From the NCBI GenBank assembly GCA_905178155.1, contig CAJINV010000003.1, positions 7,187,612 through 7,251,611 on the forward strand: 64,000 nt of DNA. Direction: 5' to 3'. The notes below the pieces were generated by a model, which ran no database searches, had not been told where the DNA came from, and saw only the letters and a program-made list of their open reading frames with translations. Below are positions 1 to 11,600 of this stretch, piece by piece. The stretch comes from Amoebophrya sp. A120. Its lineage: Eukaryota; Sar; Dinophyceae; Syndiniales; Amoebophryaceae. A program made the position numbers and the translations under genes. Positions within the stretch are counted from its first letter, which is position 1. Every line of letters begins with the position of its first letter.

Positions 1-742
1 CCATCGGTCATTGCCTGTCGCGAAAACGTAGTACGAAGCTGTGCGCGTTCCAAGCTTGCGTGTATTTGTCAACAAGTGGCTTTGTCGTTCCCTTCCGGTA
101 GCATATCAGGCTTTCTTTGACTGCGACTGCGATCCACCCGCCCAAAGATTGGAACAGTTTCTGTCTTTCTGGTCCTCGTCCTCGTGCAGGAAGTACTACA
201 ACGAAAGGAGCAGCGCTCTCGTTATAGCGACATGCACGACCCCCGCACAATCGTGTCACAACGGCCGCGTCAGCTTGCTGCGGTTCGAATTCGATGAAAA
301 AAAGATAGAAGCTACTGGAATCCTCCGAGCTACTCCATACTTAGTTTACGTGCATCTGTTCTTGGCTCTGTGTCTTTTCGGCGGATCACTTTCCTATTTG
401 CGGAGTTTATCCTACTACGTAGCAATGCTGGTCAACAACATCGAACTGGTGAAGCTCCAGCTGAAGCGGAAAGCAGGAAGCATATGTCGTTCGTTCTCCG
501 CTTTCTTTTTATTGTAGTGCTGAAGACGTTAGCCCGACGGCGTTCCTGGATGAATCGCTGCAGAAAAGATAGAACGACGAGCTGGCGGCTTTGAAATTTT
601 TCTGCTCGTTTTTTATTTCCGTTTTCTGGTCCACCGTGTTCTGACGACTGACAGGCTGGCGGAGATATAACAGGTACGTTGAACCCGTGAAAGTCGCGCT
701 GCTAAAGCGAAAGAAGTACTTACTACCAGCGCAATCTTCATC
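1..742. other. No gene recognised
   Basis: Only short overlapping open frames on both strands, none with a recognisable motif. This is the 3' flank of the fumarylacetoacetase gene. No RNA gene or repeat was seen. Confidence 0.5.
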
Positions 743-3086
743 TCATCCCGAACCAGCACGAGCGGGCAACAGTTGCGACGAACACGAGCCGAATCCCACC
801 TTAGCGTCCGCGGTGGTGCCACGCAAAACGACTGCGTCTCGGTCTTTGAGAAATTTTCGCACATCACCGTTCTGGAGCGCTACTTCGTCACGGCCCGCCC
901 AGGTGAGTTCCAGAAGACACCCGCGCTCAGATTTTTCCGGACCCGATATAGTCCCTGTACCAATCAGGTCGCCTGATATGATACTACGTGAAAGCACCTT
1001 GGTGACATCGTATACGTACTTACAAGCTGTGGCTTTGCGTGTTGTTGCTTTTGCTGTGTGTTCTTGTCTTACTTCTGTCCTCTTCTACTTTATGATTCTT
1101 GTTGGCATATTGTTATTGAGATAATTCACGCTAGCTCTATGCTGATCCTGTTTTCAGAATTGCGTGGTGTGTACTCTACTTATGTTTTGTATTTCTGTCA
1201 TGCCCGCCCCCGCCCCCCTACATCCCCGATTTGTACGTATGCGCAGGTGCGTTTTAGTTTCAAAGTGCATAGGTTGCATGTTGCAGCCATTCGAGGCATG
1301 GTGTGTCAGTTGCTGCGCGAGGGACCAATACATATACTTGAGGTTCGTGCGAGTAACCACTGTTTCGCTAAGGCCTCCGTCCGTGGTTGGCACTGCAATC
1401 TCCGCCGTCAATCTGACGTCAAAGTTTCCCCGCGCGCCTTCTGGTTGTCGCAGATAGGGCAAGGGAAGAGGGTCCGTCTGCGGTGGAGTGTATCACATTA
1501 ATATAATTTTCAAGTCGTCACGACCATGCTACCATGGCGTGAATTAAAATTTCTGGAAGTCGAAGATCTTTTTTGCTATATCATGTATCTGCCGGCGCCG
1601 GTAGGAGCACGCAGCAGGAAAAGCCGAGACGGCCACAGTAGCAATTACTTTTCATTCCAAACAATCGCAAAAAGAAGTGGCCACCTGCTTCTACCCATGA
1701 ATACATCAGCAGCACATCCTTGTTGTACTTTGTACATGGGCGGCTTTGTAAAAATCTTGATGTTTGATTCAATGCGATAACGTGGGGACACGATAGGGCT
1801 CAAGCGCAGCCATGGGAACGATCCAGGGGGAAATAATGGTGCCAAAGTTTTTTGCCAGGAAGGGTCCAAGAGGCACATACTCCCACTTTTGCAGGTCCCG
1901 CGCGGACCAATCGTTGAGCAGAACCAGGCCGAAGAGTCGTTCCTCTGCTTCCTGAAGAGATAGAGTCTCGCCTAGAGCCATAGGCTTTCCGCCGATAAAC
2001 GCACCCACCTCGAGCTCATAGTCAATCAGCTTCGAGGGTGCCCATTCCGGAGGTCCGTGGGGGGGAGCGTCTTTCGGTAGAACCTGACCAGAGGGCCGGA
2101 CCACCGGCGTCCCGGATATTTTCACGGAAGAGGCCCGTCCGTGGTACCCTACCGGCAGATGCAGCCAATTCGGCAGCAGCGCATTTTCCGGATCCCGAAA
2201 CATTTTCCCTACCTGGAGTTGAGGTGAATGCAGAGGAGTAATCACAGTCATTTTTTCAAATCGCATTCCATGGATTTTCTCGACTGTATCAGCGACGTAG
2301 TTTGAGCTTTTGTCCTGGAGGCGCTGCTGACTCATCGTTGTAGCGAACTTGGCGAGTTAAGAATAGATACTTCTTCGTACAAGTGTCGTGTCAGTCTTCT
2401 AGATGCATCGCGAACCTATGGAACAACTGAATCTGAGAATCTGAAACAATTCAAACAACATAGGAATAGGGATAGGGGTGGACTACGACTAGTTCTTCAA
2501 GAAAGAAATGAAGATGAATCGATGTTAAGACCGCGTTCTTGTCCGCGGCCTGTCAACATAAAGTAGCAGGTCTGCGTTGTCTTACGTTGGTTGCGTGGTC
2601 ACGGGAGGCGTAAAAGTCAGTGTAATCACCGATCCGGCACGGCAGATGCATTTGGACACTAGTGCGGTCGATAAGCAGACCCTTGTCTGCGTGGCTCGCA
2701 AGGAATTCTTCGTCACCAAAAACTTCTTGTTGCAGCAATGCTCGGAACCCATCCCAAGCTGCCTTGCCCTCACTCATGAAGGCCTGTAAATCCTCGCTAA
2801 GCAGAGTGGCCAGCCCCGGCGGCGCTGCCCCGTCTCCGCGCGCTTGCAGAATGGTGCGCGCCAAGTACTGGCAGTCCAGCACCTTGCTGCCAATGGCAAC
2901 GCCGATTCGGGTCGGTGTGGTGCTGACGGCACGACCGCGAACATCTTCCGCGCTGGTGGTGCTGAAGACCCCGTATGGTAGATTCGCTGGCCCGAAAGCG
3001 TCGGAAGGAGCCACATCGCCAACAGAAGAAGTTCCACCTGTCGTCAGACCCACCAGCTCCTTTGCCCGTGCCGTCATTGACGCCAT
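743..3086 (-). CDS. FAH: Fumarylacetoacetase, four exons
   Basis: Hydrolyses fumarylacetoacetate to fumarate and acetoacetate, the last step of tyrosine catabolism, normally in the cytosol. Proposed exons are 3086-2586, 2212-1790, 1477-1237 and 972-743. All introns fit GT-AG and the phases agree, giving about 464 residues (animal enzymes are about 420). Exon 1 holds the N-terminal domain ([15 protein letters not shown]) and the catalytic-core start [16 protein letters not shown] with the metal Asp and catalytic His. Exon 2 has [20 protein letters not shown], the Glu pair in [30 protein letters not shown] and the conserved Lys region. Exon 3 has [13 protein letters not shown], and exon 4 has GTGTISGPE and VGFGS. 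The start was chosen at [10 protein letters not shown]; the frame stays open to 3443, so a longer N terminus is possible. The exon 3 donor is least certain: the chosen one adds about 12 residues before DLIGTG. Confidence 0.94.
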
Positions 3087-5655
3087 GGCTCGACGACCCG
3101 GAAATAAGACTTGCTCAGCCCGGAGCTGCAGCTTGAGGGCCCCGTGCTCGTTCCGACCTCCTCGTCGTTTCTCGTCTTTACTCTTGGTATTTGGGTCGAG
3201 CAAGCTGAAGCAGCTAGTGGTGTGAATACAACGCCTTCCCCTACAAGCGGTTATCGTTGTGGCTCCGCCACCTCGTCCGCGGGCCGTTGTCCGACACGGA
3301 TCAGCTCTTCGATGTGATTGGCCACCGGAGCACTGTTTGAAACGGAGCGGCGTTACGGTGGGAAGTGCTTGCACAGTGACGACCCTAAATCTATTTACCA
3401 ACATTTTGTGCCCCAGTGGGACGGGGTAAAAATAAGTTTGCAAATCTTCTGTCGTGCTCGTGTCAGTCCTGCAAGTACAAGAACTACCTCCTCATTTTCA
3501 TTTAGCAGCTGAGATGCATCGAAGTAGCAGTAGCACCAGCAGTAACTGTAACAGTCGATGGTTGGAAAACAAAAGGAACGACGCACGGAAAACGCTGTGC
3601 GAAATTTTTTGCAAACCTTTCTCTTGGGCAAAAGAAGTAGTGATCATGTGAACGTTCGTTGGAGAGCCGTGCCGCCAACACAAGGTAGAAAAAAAGAAAA
3701 CAAAAACATGGCCACTCTCTACGTACTACCAAATCCATTTCGTATCGGTCAGAAACAGAATAATTCTGTAAATAACACTCTGAATCGACTATCAATAAAT
3801 TGACCCACGAACGAATTAAACCAGAATCATGCACTCAAAAAATTAAGACATAGATACAACGAGGATCCTTCAAGAATCTTCGCCTGAAGAGGCTGCTACA
3901 TGATAAGATAACCAGAACAAGACAGCGTCGAAATTACTGCCCCTTCAAGTGCTTGCAATTGCAGCTACCTACGAGGCGTCGTTTTTTCTTTTATCATCAG
4001 GCTCGCCTTTCGCAGTTCGGTGGTATCTACGAGTGCTAGAAAAAAAAGCATATCCATATATAAATAGACTCAGATGATGAAATTCAAATGCAACATCAAC
4101 AGCATACAATTAAGTACAGAATAAAGCATCCGTGCGATGCAAGACAAGGAAGAAATATGACCCCATCACGGAAGTGCGAAAACCAAGAAATACGGCGCTT
4201 CTTCATCCCATCTTTCTGTAATGTAAGAATAGTTCGTAAATTTATTGCAAGTCAACGAAACGCACGGCATGCGCATGACCTGCGAAAACGAAATCCAACA
4301 CCGATCTATGGGATATCGATATTGCGAGCAATATTAAACCAAAGACGTCCACAAAATATTTTGTAAACGCTAATAAATTCTTTCGTCATCTCAACAGCGT
4401 GACACTTTTTTTTTCGACGAGTTTCTTGCGCTTGTAATGTTAGTGATTGCAACTAGTAGCCGCGTCCGCGGGGGTAGTGAGATCAAGGCGGATTCTTTGG
4501 CTGCCCGATCCCACTAACTTTACTTCTGCACTGCTTTCGCGCGTCCCCGATAGCGAAAGAGCTGCGCTCTTTGCCGCGAGCGTGCCATCGCGTATAACGT
4601 TACCCCACATGGTGTCGGGGACGGTAGATATCACGGCCATAAGTCGCCATCTTTCTGTTTTCAAAACCCGAAAACCTTTCCCGCGGGCCATGGCCTCCGC
4701 CAGGGTCGGCCCCTTCACCGCCCCACATCGGGCCCATAGCATGCGGATTATCTTTCTGCCTTTGGCGGCATTCGCGTTTTTCGATTTCTTTTGTTGAAGA
4801 ACAAAAGTCGATCTTTTTGGCTTGCCTCGCGCATTACAAATGCCCGACTTGGGTGGCCGGCTTTGCGGGCCTTCAAATGTGGGCCAAAATGAGGCCCATG
4901 CCATGCGGCTTCGCTTTCTTTTTCCCGCCGCAAATTTTTACGCGTCTCTTTTTGGGCGCCCCAAATCGGCGGAAATAGGTGCGCTGGGCGCCTCAGAAGG
5001 GCGTCACTTTTGGTTTTGCCGGCTCCCTTGCGTCTTTTTATAAGTCGGCAATCGATAGAATTCGCCCGAGCTTTTTTCTTTTTGACTTCGAAGCCTCGCC
5101 CGATTGATAAATTGAATTTTTTATGTCCAAAAACACTTCAGGCCGATTGAAAACTGTCGGTCGTTTTGCCTGTGGCCTGCCTGGCAAAAAAGCCGCTAGA
5201 TTAGAACGTTCGTGACCTCACTACATATGAAATTCTCGGCAGCTACTTCACCTCGGCATACTTTTATTTCCAATCAATTGCAGGGTTGTTGTACCAGGGC
5301 ACCACGACCCTCCAGCAAAGCACTCTCACTTGCTGAACTAGGGAGGAGATTGACGAGCACAACTAACTCGTAGCCATTCCAATATATTGCCAACTTTAGT
5401 AGTACGACTGGCTCTTTCATCATCAAATGAAATTCGAGGCATACCCCCTTCGTGATTCTAGTGTGTTTTTGAAGAGTGCTGTCGTGCTCTGTCATCAGCA
5501 GTTGTTTTAGCCATAAAGATCATACTTCTCTGGGCAGTATTAACAACCGGACCCGACACCGTGACTGACTCTGAGTCTGACTTTACCGTAACAGAACAGG
5601 TGCAAGTGTAGGAGCTGCGCATACTTCTACTAACTTCTATCAAACACTTCCACTT
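3087..5655. other. Gene-poor stretch with a GC-rich island
   Basis: The open frame upstream of FAH runs to 3443 but shows no conserved motif. From 3500 to 4440 the DNA is AT-rich with no coding signal. About 4440-5050 is a GC-rich block with repeated GGCC-type words and no convincing frame. 5050-5655 is the 3' flank of the lectin-like gene. No RNA gene was seen. Confidence 0.45.
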
Positions 5656-8600
5656 TCAAAGCTCCAGGTGGACCGGCTTCTTTCCGGTCCGAGTCCGCAG
5701 CGTGGCCAGGGTCCGCGGGTCAGAGGGCGTGTAACGAACCGTGACCCAGAAGTGGTGCAGCAGCAACTTCTGCCCGGGCTCTGCCCTATGCGAGTGCCAG
5801 GCTTGAAGTCGACAAAATTGAAAAGTAAAAGATTTGTAAATGCATAAAATGCAAATGGACGATACCAGTCGGACCCACAGTTTCTAGTCGGCGCATGACA
5901 TAAACAGTTTCTAGTCGGCGCATGACAGAGTTTGAACTTCCTGACATCTCGAGCAGATCATCTGTCATGCTGTTTAGTGCAAGAAAGCTTCCGTCTGTCA
6001 TGCTGGTCAGCAGCCCAACTCTTGAGGACCCTTAGCGGGACCAACATAATCTGCCTCCCTTGCGTCCTCTGCAACGGCGTCACTCTCTGCGTCGCGTCTT
6101 ATGCTGCATCACAGAGCATTTCATCTTTGTCGATTTTATCCGGACACGCCCATATGTTCCGATCTGCGCGTAAAATTCGTACCAGCACGTCCGCCGCTGC
6201 TTGCTGTCGCGGGCGTTGTTGTAGGGACTCTATGCATCGCAAAAGGCTCGCACTAGTAGAAACTGCATTACAAATAAAAATCTAAAGTTTTTGAAGTAGA
6301 GACCAAGGACGGCGGGGCGGGAGTTAGGTGGTGAGTGGCGGAGCCTCTTACTCAGTCCCTCGATAGACAGGAGCGGGCTTACATCTTTTCGCAACCTGGC
6401 ACACGACTAGGAAGGAGCAGTGCGGTCGCCTCTTAGGCCTGAAAACAAGCCAGAACCCGAAACCCGTTTATGTATTAATAGGCTTCTTGTTCTTACAAAA
6501 ATGATCTCCGTTTTTATGTTGTATTAGAATTAGTTGTTTTCTTGCAAAAATGATCTTACAGGAAACGTAAAACTTCTCATGCAGATTGGGGTAAGAAAGT
6601 GGATCTTTACTTTCACGCAGTATTGCAATTAGAAGTACGAGTGCGATACCGATAGTTTTGCAATGCATAGATTCGCGAGCGCGACGATATCGTCCCGGTC
6701 CCAGTAAAAGAGCAGGGTCTCCGTTTTCCGTTTGCGCGGGACCTGCTTGATCCATTGCTGGGCCTGGAGTGTTGCGAAGGGGGAGCAGAACAACTTGATC
6801 AGAATGCCCGCCGCGCGTTTTCCGTAGCCGTGGTCCTCCCAGTCCAGGTCCACGCGCAGCTCCAGGGGAGGGCTCTCAACCTGGAGCCACCACTTCATGG
6901 CAGGGTAGTCGTGGATGCGGTAGGGCTGCGCGGCAATCCGGGTGGGGTCCGTCACATCCTCGACGCGCGTAAAAAACAAGCGGTCGCGCTCAAACTTCGG
7001 ATGAATTTGCCGGGGCGGGGGCAGCGGTGGCGTTTGCCGCGTGCCGCAAATCAAGTTGTACCCCTGTGCACAACAAGCCGCGTCGAACTTAGCGCCATTC
7101 CAGTGCACGTGCCCACTCGTCGACGACAGGGAACATCCAGCTGGAACAAAGCACCAGCCCGTGCTCCCGGTTTGGCAATTATTAGAAGAGGAGTCTCCCA
7201 CGGCCATGGTCGTTCCCCATTTGAAATGCTCTCGCCCACCGATGCCGTTGCTATGAGGTTCACGCAGGTACGGCAAAAAGAGAGGCGCCGTCAACGCCAT
7301 CCCCAAACCCACCTCCTTGCACTCAACTTTGGTGATTCGCTCTTCTCGCTCCGCATCGCGGTAACAGCGGACGGGCTCCGCGGTCACCTTGGTTCGCGCA
7401 TGGTACAGGGAGTAATCACGGTGGAAGCGCTTCACGCACAACACCTGGAACGGCAGGCGGTGGCACCGTGGATCCAGAAACATCTCGTTGGTGGGCGCAC
7501 CGCCCGAGTGGGTGCCACCCCGGAAGTGTGGCCGCCCCGCGTCTTTTGGTCTGGTGGACATGCTGCACCCGAAGGGAACTTCTCCCCAACCGCCGGCATC
7601 GTCCCGGCAGGAGGCGGTCGGCCCCGGGCCGGCCGGGTTGGACGCGAGCGGCTGCTGGTACGCGAGATGCCCCTGCACGTCGCGCAGTCGGGCTACGCCG
7701 GAACGCAGCTCCAGCCGGAGGTAGCGGAGAAAGTGTATCGCCTCTTCGCAATGATCCACGTCCGCGATCGGCAACCCGAGCAGCTCCGGGGGACACATGG
7801 GGTACCCCGGCGTCCCCAGGTGGTAGGTGAGCCGCATTCGGTTGGCCTCCGCACGGTACTTGTGGGAGACGAAGGTAACGACACTGCTGAAACGGGTCTC
7901 GAGCCCCTGGTACTTGCCCAGGGCCTTGAACGGCTGGCACTTGTGGTGTTCGTAAAAGGACATTGCCACGCAGGCCGGGTGGTCCACGCACCACTGCAGA
8001 CAGGCGTCGTAGTCCGGGGGAAAGAAGGACACGTCCCCAGGCTGAATGGGAACATTGCCATCCCCCGCTTCCAATCGCCGCCCCACCTGCCGTTCCCCGT
8101 CGCCCGCACGCAGAATCAGCTCGGCGCGGTAGGCAATGGACCCGGAGCACGGGGCGTGTCCCGGGGTCTTGCCAATAATCCGAATCGAGCTGGCAAGCAC
8201 CGGCGTCGCGAAATAGACGACACGGGCCTCCTGCTCCGGATCGGACCGGCAGTCCATCCCGGTTTCCAAAAACGCGCCCTTATCCACCTCCCGGAAGCCG
8301 TGCAAGCACACGCCCCGGCCCATCGGATCGCTTCGCGTGCATCCTGGCACGTACGCACCCATAGCCAGATTGCTTTTCGGTAGGTACTGCACGTAGATCC
8401 GGGACACCCCTTGCGTGTGCGCCGCCCGCGGTTGCAGGACTACCCCCGCGACAAACAGGTCGCGGACATCGTTTCCAGCGGCATCCGTGGGTTGGACCTC
8501 TAGCTGGAGGACATCGTTGACGGCTTCGTTGTGATTGTTGTAATCGTAGTTGCAGAATCCCCGTTGCCACCAGTGCGCGTCGCCCGGCGCGGCGTCATAC

Positions 8601-11600
8601 AGACCGGAGCTGACAGCCCTGCAGGCGTCGTGTTCGGAAGACGCGGTGGAGCGGTCGATGCTTGGTGTGTTGGTCAGATGGTAGCCGCCCTGGTTCTGCT
8701 CCAGAAACGCGGTCAGTTGGGTTTTGCTCTGAAAACGGAGCGGGCGGGCGGGGAGCAGACGGGCTCGGCAGGCGTCGGTCATGAGCAGCGCCACCTGCGC
8801 CTCGCGCGGGACGAGGTCCCTCACCCTGGTGGAGGGCACGGCTCGCCGGGGCCGGCACAGCCCCCGCGGCGGGGAGTACGTGCAGCCGTCGATTTCCCAC
8901 CTGACACCCCCGCACTTCGGTTCCTGCGCGCACCATTGCGCGCACTCGCTCCATGGCCAGTCCCCAGGCAGAAACCCAGACCCGTCGGCGCTCACCCAGG
9001 GAATGTAGTCCGTTTCTGCAAAGTCCAACTCGACCATTTCGCTGCACTCCAGGCGCCTGGGCGTCAGTGCGTGCTTGTGAAACTGGAAGTGGTTTGCCGC
9101 ATCGGGGGTGTGCCCGCCTCCGCTCACGACACAACGCTCATACACCCAGACACCACACATCGTCAGACCCTTGTTCGGTCTTGCACTCGTGGTCGTGGGC
9201 CGCTCCAATTGGATTTGCGTCACGCGCTTCCCGATTGGAACCCAGGTGCCCGAGTTTTGCACACGAAAGGGCACCGTCGACTCGGCTGTGGACGAGCCGT
9301 TCAGTTTGATGTCAGCACCAGAGATGTGGTCGTCGTAACCCGAGTTGCTGCCACCGGTTTCCCGGCGAAAGATGACGAGGCCCGCGATATCGAGAGCGCG
9401 AGGGAACTCGAGGCGCAGCCATTCGTTCTGATTGTTGATCCCGGTATGCAAGCAGGTGTGCCCCCCGGTGGTGCCACGGGTGGTAACATCCCCGTATTCG
9501 CGCAGCAACATGTTTTGCGGTCCTGCAGAGGTTGCACTCAAGAGAGAGCTCATGGAAGGTGTGATCCATCGGGGCACCAAGAAGCGGGCAGCTTGCCGAA
9601 GGGTGGTATCTTCGTAGATCCACGCGCCACAAACAATCACGTACCACTTGTACGTGATGCGAAGAGAGAAAATGTCGCGGTCGATCGGGATCCAGGTGCC
9701 CGACTTCGATATACTGGCCGGCGTCGACAGCACTGGCACGTCCGTATTGTCGTTCAGGTAAATGCCCCTGCCATTCAGCTTGTCCGCGTGTCCGTGCGTG
9801 TCATCCCGCTTGAAGAGCACGACCCCGCGCACCCGGTGAGGCATGCGATCCTTAAACTTAAATTCCCACCACTCGTCCACCGTACCATGCGGCGACTGCA
9901 GGTTAGAATGAAAGCAGCGGTGCATGCCGTTTAAGACCGACGTTAGATCGTCCGCTGCGCGCTCCAGCGGCTGGCGCGCATGAGCAGTGGCAGAGAGAGC
10001 AGAACTGCCGTAGGCGTCTAACTCCTCGATCGGGACGCGCAGCAGCGGATGCGCGAGGGGCACCGGGCGCCGCAGCTTGTCAATCCGAAACTCAGACGGC
10101 GGCGCCACGTACAGTTGCGCACGGCATGCGTCCGTCATCACGAGGGCAACTTGTCCGATGCGAGCCGACGCCGCACGACTGCTCGCCGCCTGCCGCGGGC
10201 GGCACACCCCGCGCTTGCTAGGGTACGAGCAGCTGTTCACCTCGTAACTGACTCCGCCACAAAGCGGCTCCTGTGCGCACCACTGCGCACAGTCCGGCCA
10301 GCTCCAGTCAATCCCCGGCAACGTTTCCTGATCGGAGTTCACCCAGAGGAGGAAATCGGTGCCAGAAAAGTCCATCCCCGCTTCTTCGTATACATAAAAA
10401 AACCACGAGCATCCCCATCCATCTTTTGCATGACAAAAACTGGATTTTATGCATGTTTCGCATGACAAATTGGATGGGAACAATGGCTATTTTGTTGTTG
10501 TGGATACTTCGACGCACTGGTCTACGGGAGAAGTCCGCGCGCTGCTCAGGGTCTGGAACGTCGCGTCCGGGTCGTAGATGGAGTCATCGACGCAGGCCGT
10601 TGCGTGGGGCGGATCGGTCCACGCACGCTCGTACAGGTGCGCCCCACAAATAACTTGGATATCATAGGCACCGCCGTCGGAGTATGCATAAGTACTTCCG
10701 TATCCCGGATTGCGGGGGCTTTTGTCGAGGGGTTGCACCACGTACACGCGTTTGATAGGCTGTTTTTTTATCATCTTGCCCAGGTCCAGCGGAATCTCGG
10801 TGCCGCCCTCGGTTCCCTGACCTACGTCCCCGAGCTGAATGTAGTCCTCACCCTCCGCCATGGTTCCGCCGACCAGCAGCGCTTACAGCTCTGCCTGGAT
10901 AGCGGCATAATTAGCAACATCGTCCTCGTCGACCGTAATCGGGGGATCCACCCAAACGGTGCTTTTCCTCATCCGGTAAATCAGATCGTCGTCCCCCACC
11001 TCCCGCGCAAACAGGTGGAGAAGCGAAACGTGCCGCGGCCCCGCGGGCGTGGAGTGCGGGGCCAGGTCCGCGAAAGAGATCCGCCACCAGTTGAGCCCCG
11101 CCTCCACCTGGGTAGTAGCGGTTGCGCCGGTCCGCCAACTATGACAGCACTTGCCCGGCCAGGCCGTACTTACTTTCCCCGCTCACATAGGTCAGCGGGA
11201 GCGTCGGGAGCTGGCTTGCGTAATCGGATTGCGTGCTCGACTGAGCAGCGGTCAGGAGATTGGGTGCAATCTGGGTGTGCGCGCGGTGCCGTAGCCACCA
11301 CGCGTACGGCGTGACAGCACAGAGCGCGTTGTGGTTGTTCACCTGCCAAATGACTAGGTAATTACCGGACTCAACATGGAGAGCCGGTTTAAACTGGATT
11401 GCGACGGAGTACCCGGCGGCTCGGCCACTTGCAGTAACCGCGGACAGGGAGGCAAGCGTGTCGCCAGGGTGCAGCACCAGTTGCTGATCGGACGCCGTGC
11501 CCAGGCCGATCGCCATGGTCCCCACGTTGGCATACGAAGTATCGTCGACGGTATCAGGATCAGGATCAGGATCAGGGGCGGGCCGCACGTGCAACACGAG

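Noticed and set aside
1237-1290. Non-canonical intron after FAH exon 3
   Set aside because: A GT-AG solution in correct phase exists (donor GTACAA at 1236). It costs about 12 extra residues but needs no special mechanism and shows no element ends.
5878-5927. CRISPR-like direct repeats
   Set aside because: Only two 23-bp copies with a 4-bp spacer, inside a family-B introner element of a eukaryotic gene.
6629-6669. Apparent C terminus of the lectin gene at 6629
   Set aside because: The stop lies inside a family-A introner element. Excising it continues the frame into two more coding exons ending at 5656.
6755-8383. Long plus-strand open frame of 542 codons, and another at 8531-9934
   Set aside because: Both lie opposite the GC-rich lectin exon. 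The minus strand carries a signal peptide, repeated modules and phase-consistent introns; the plus frames show no motif and are shadows.
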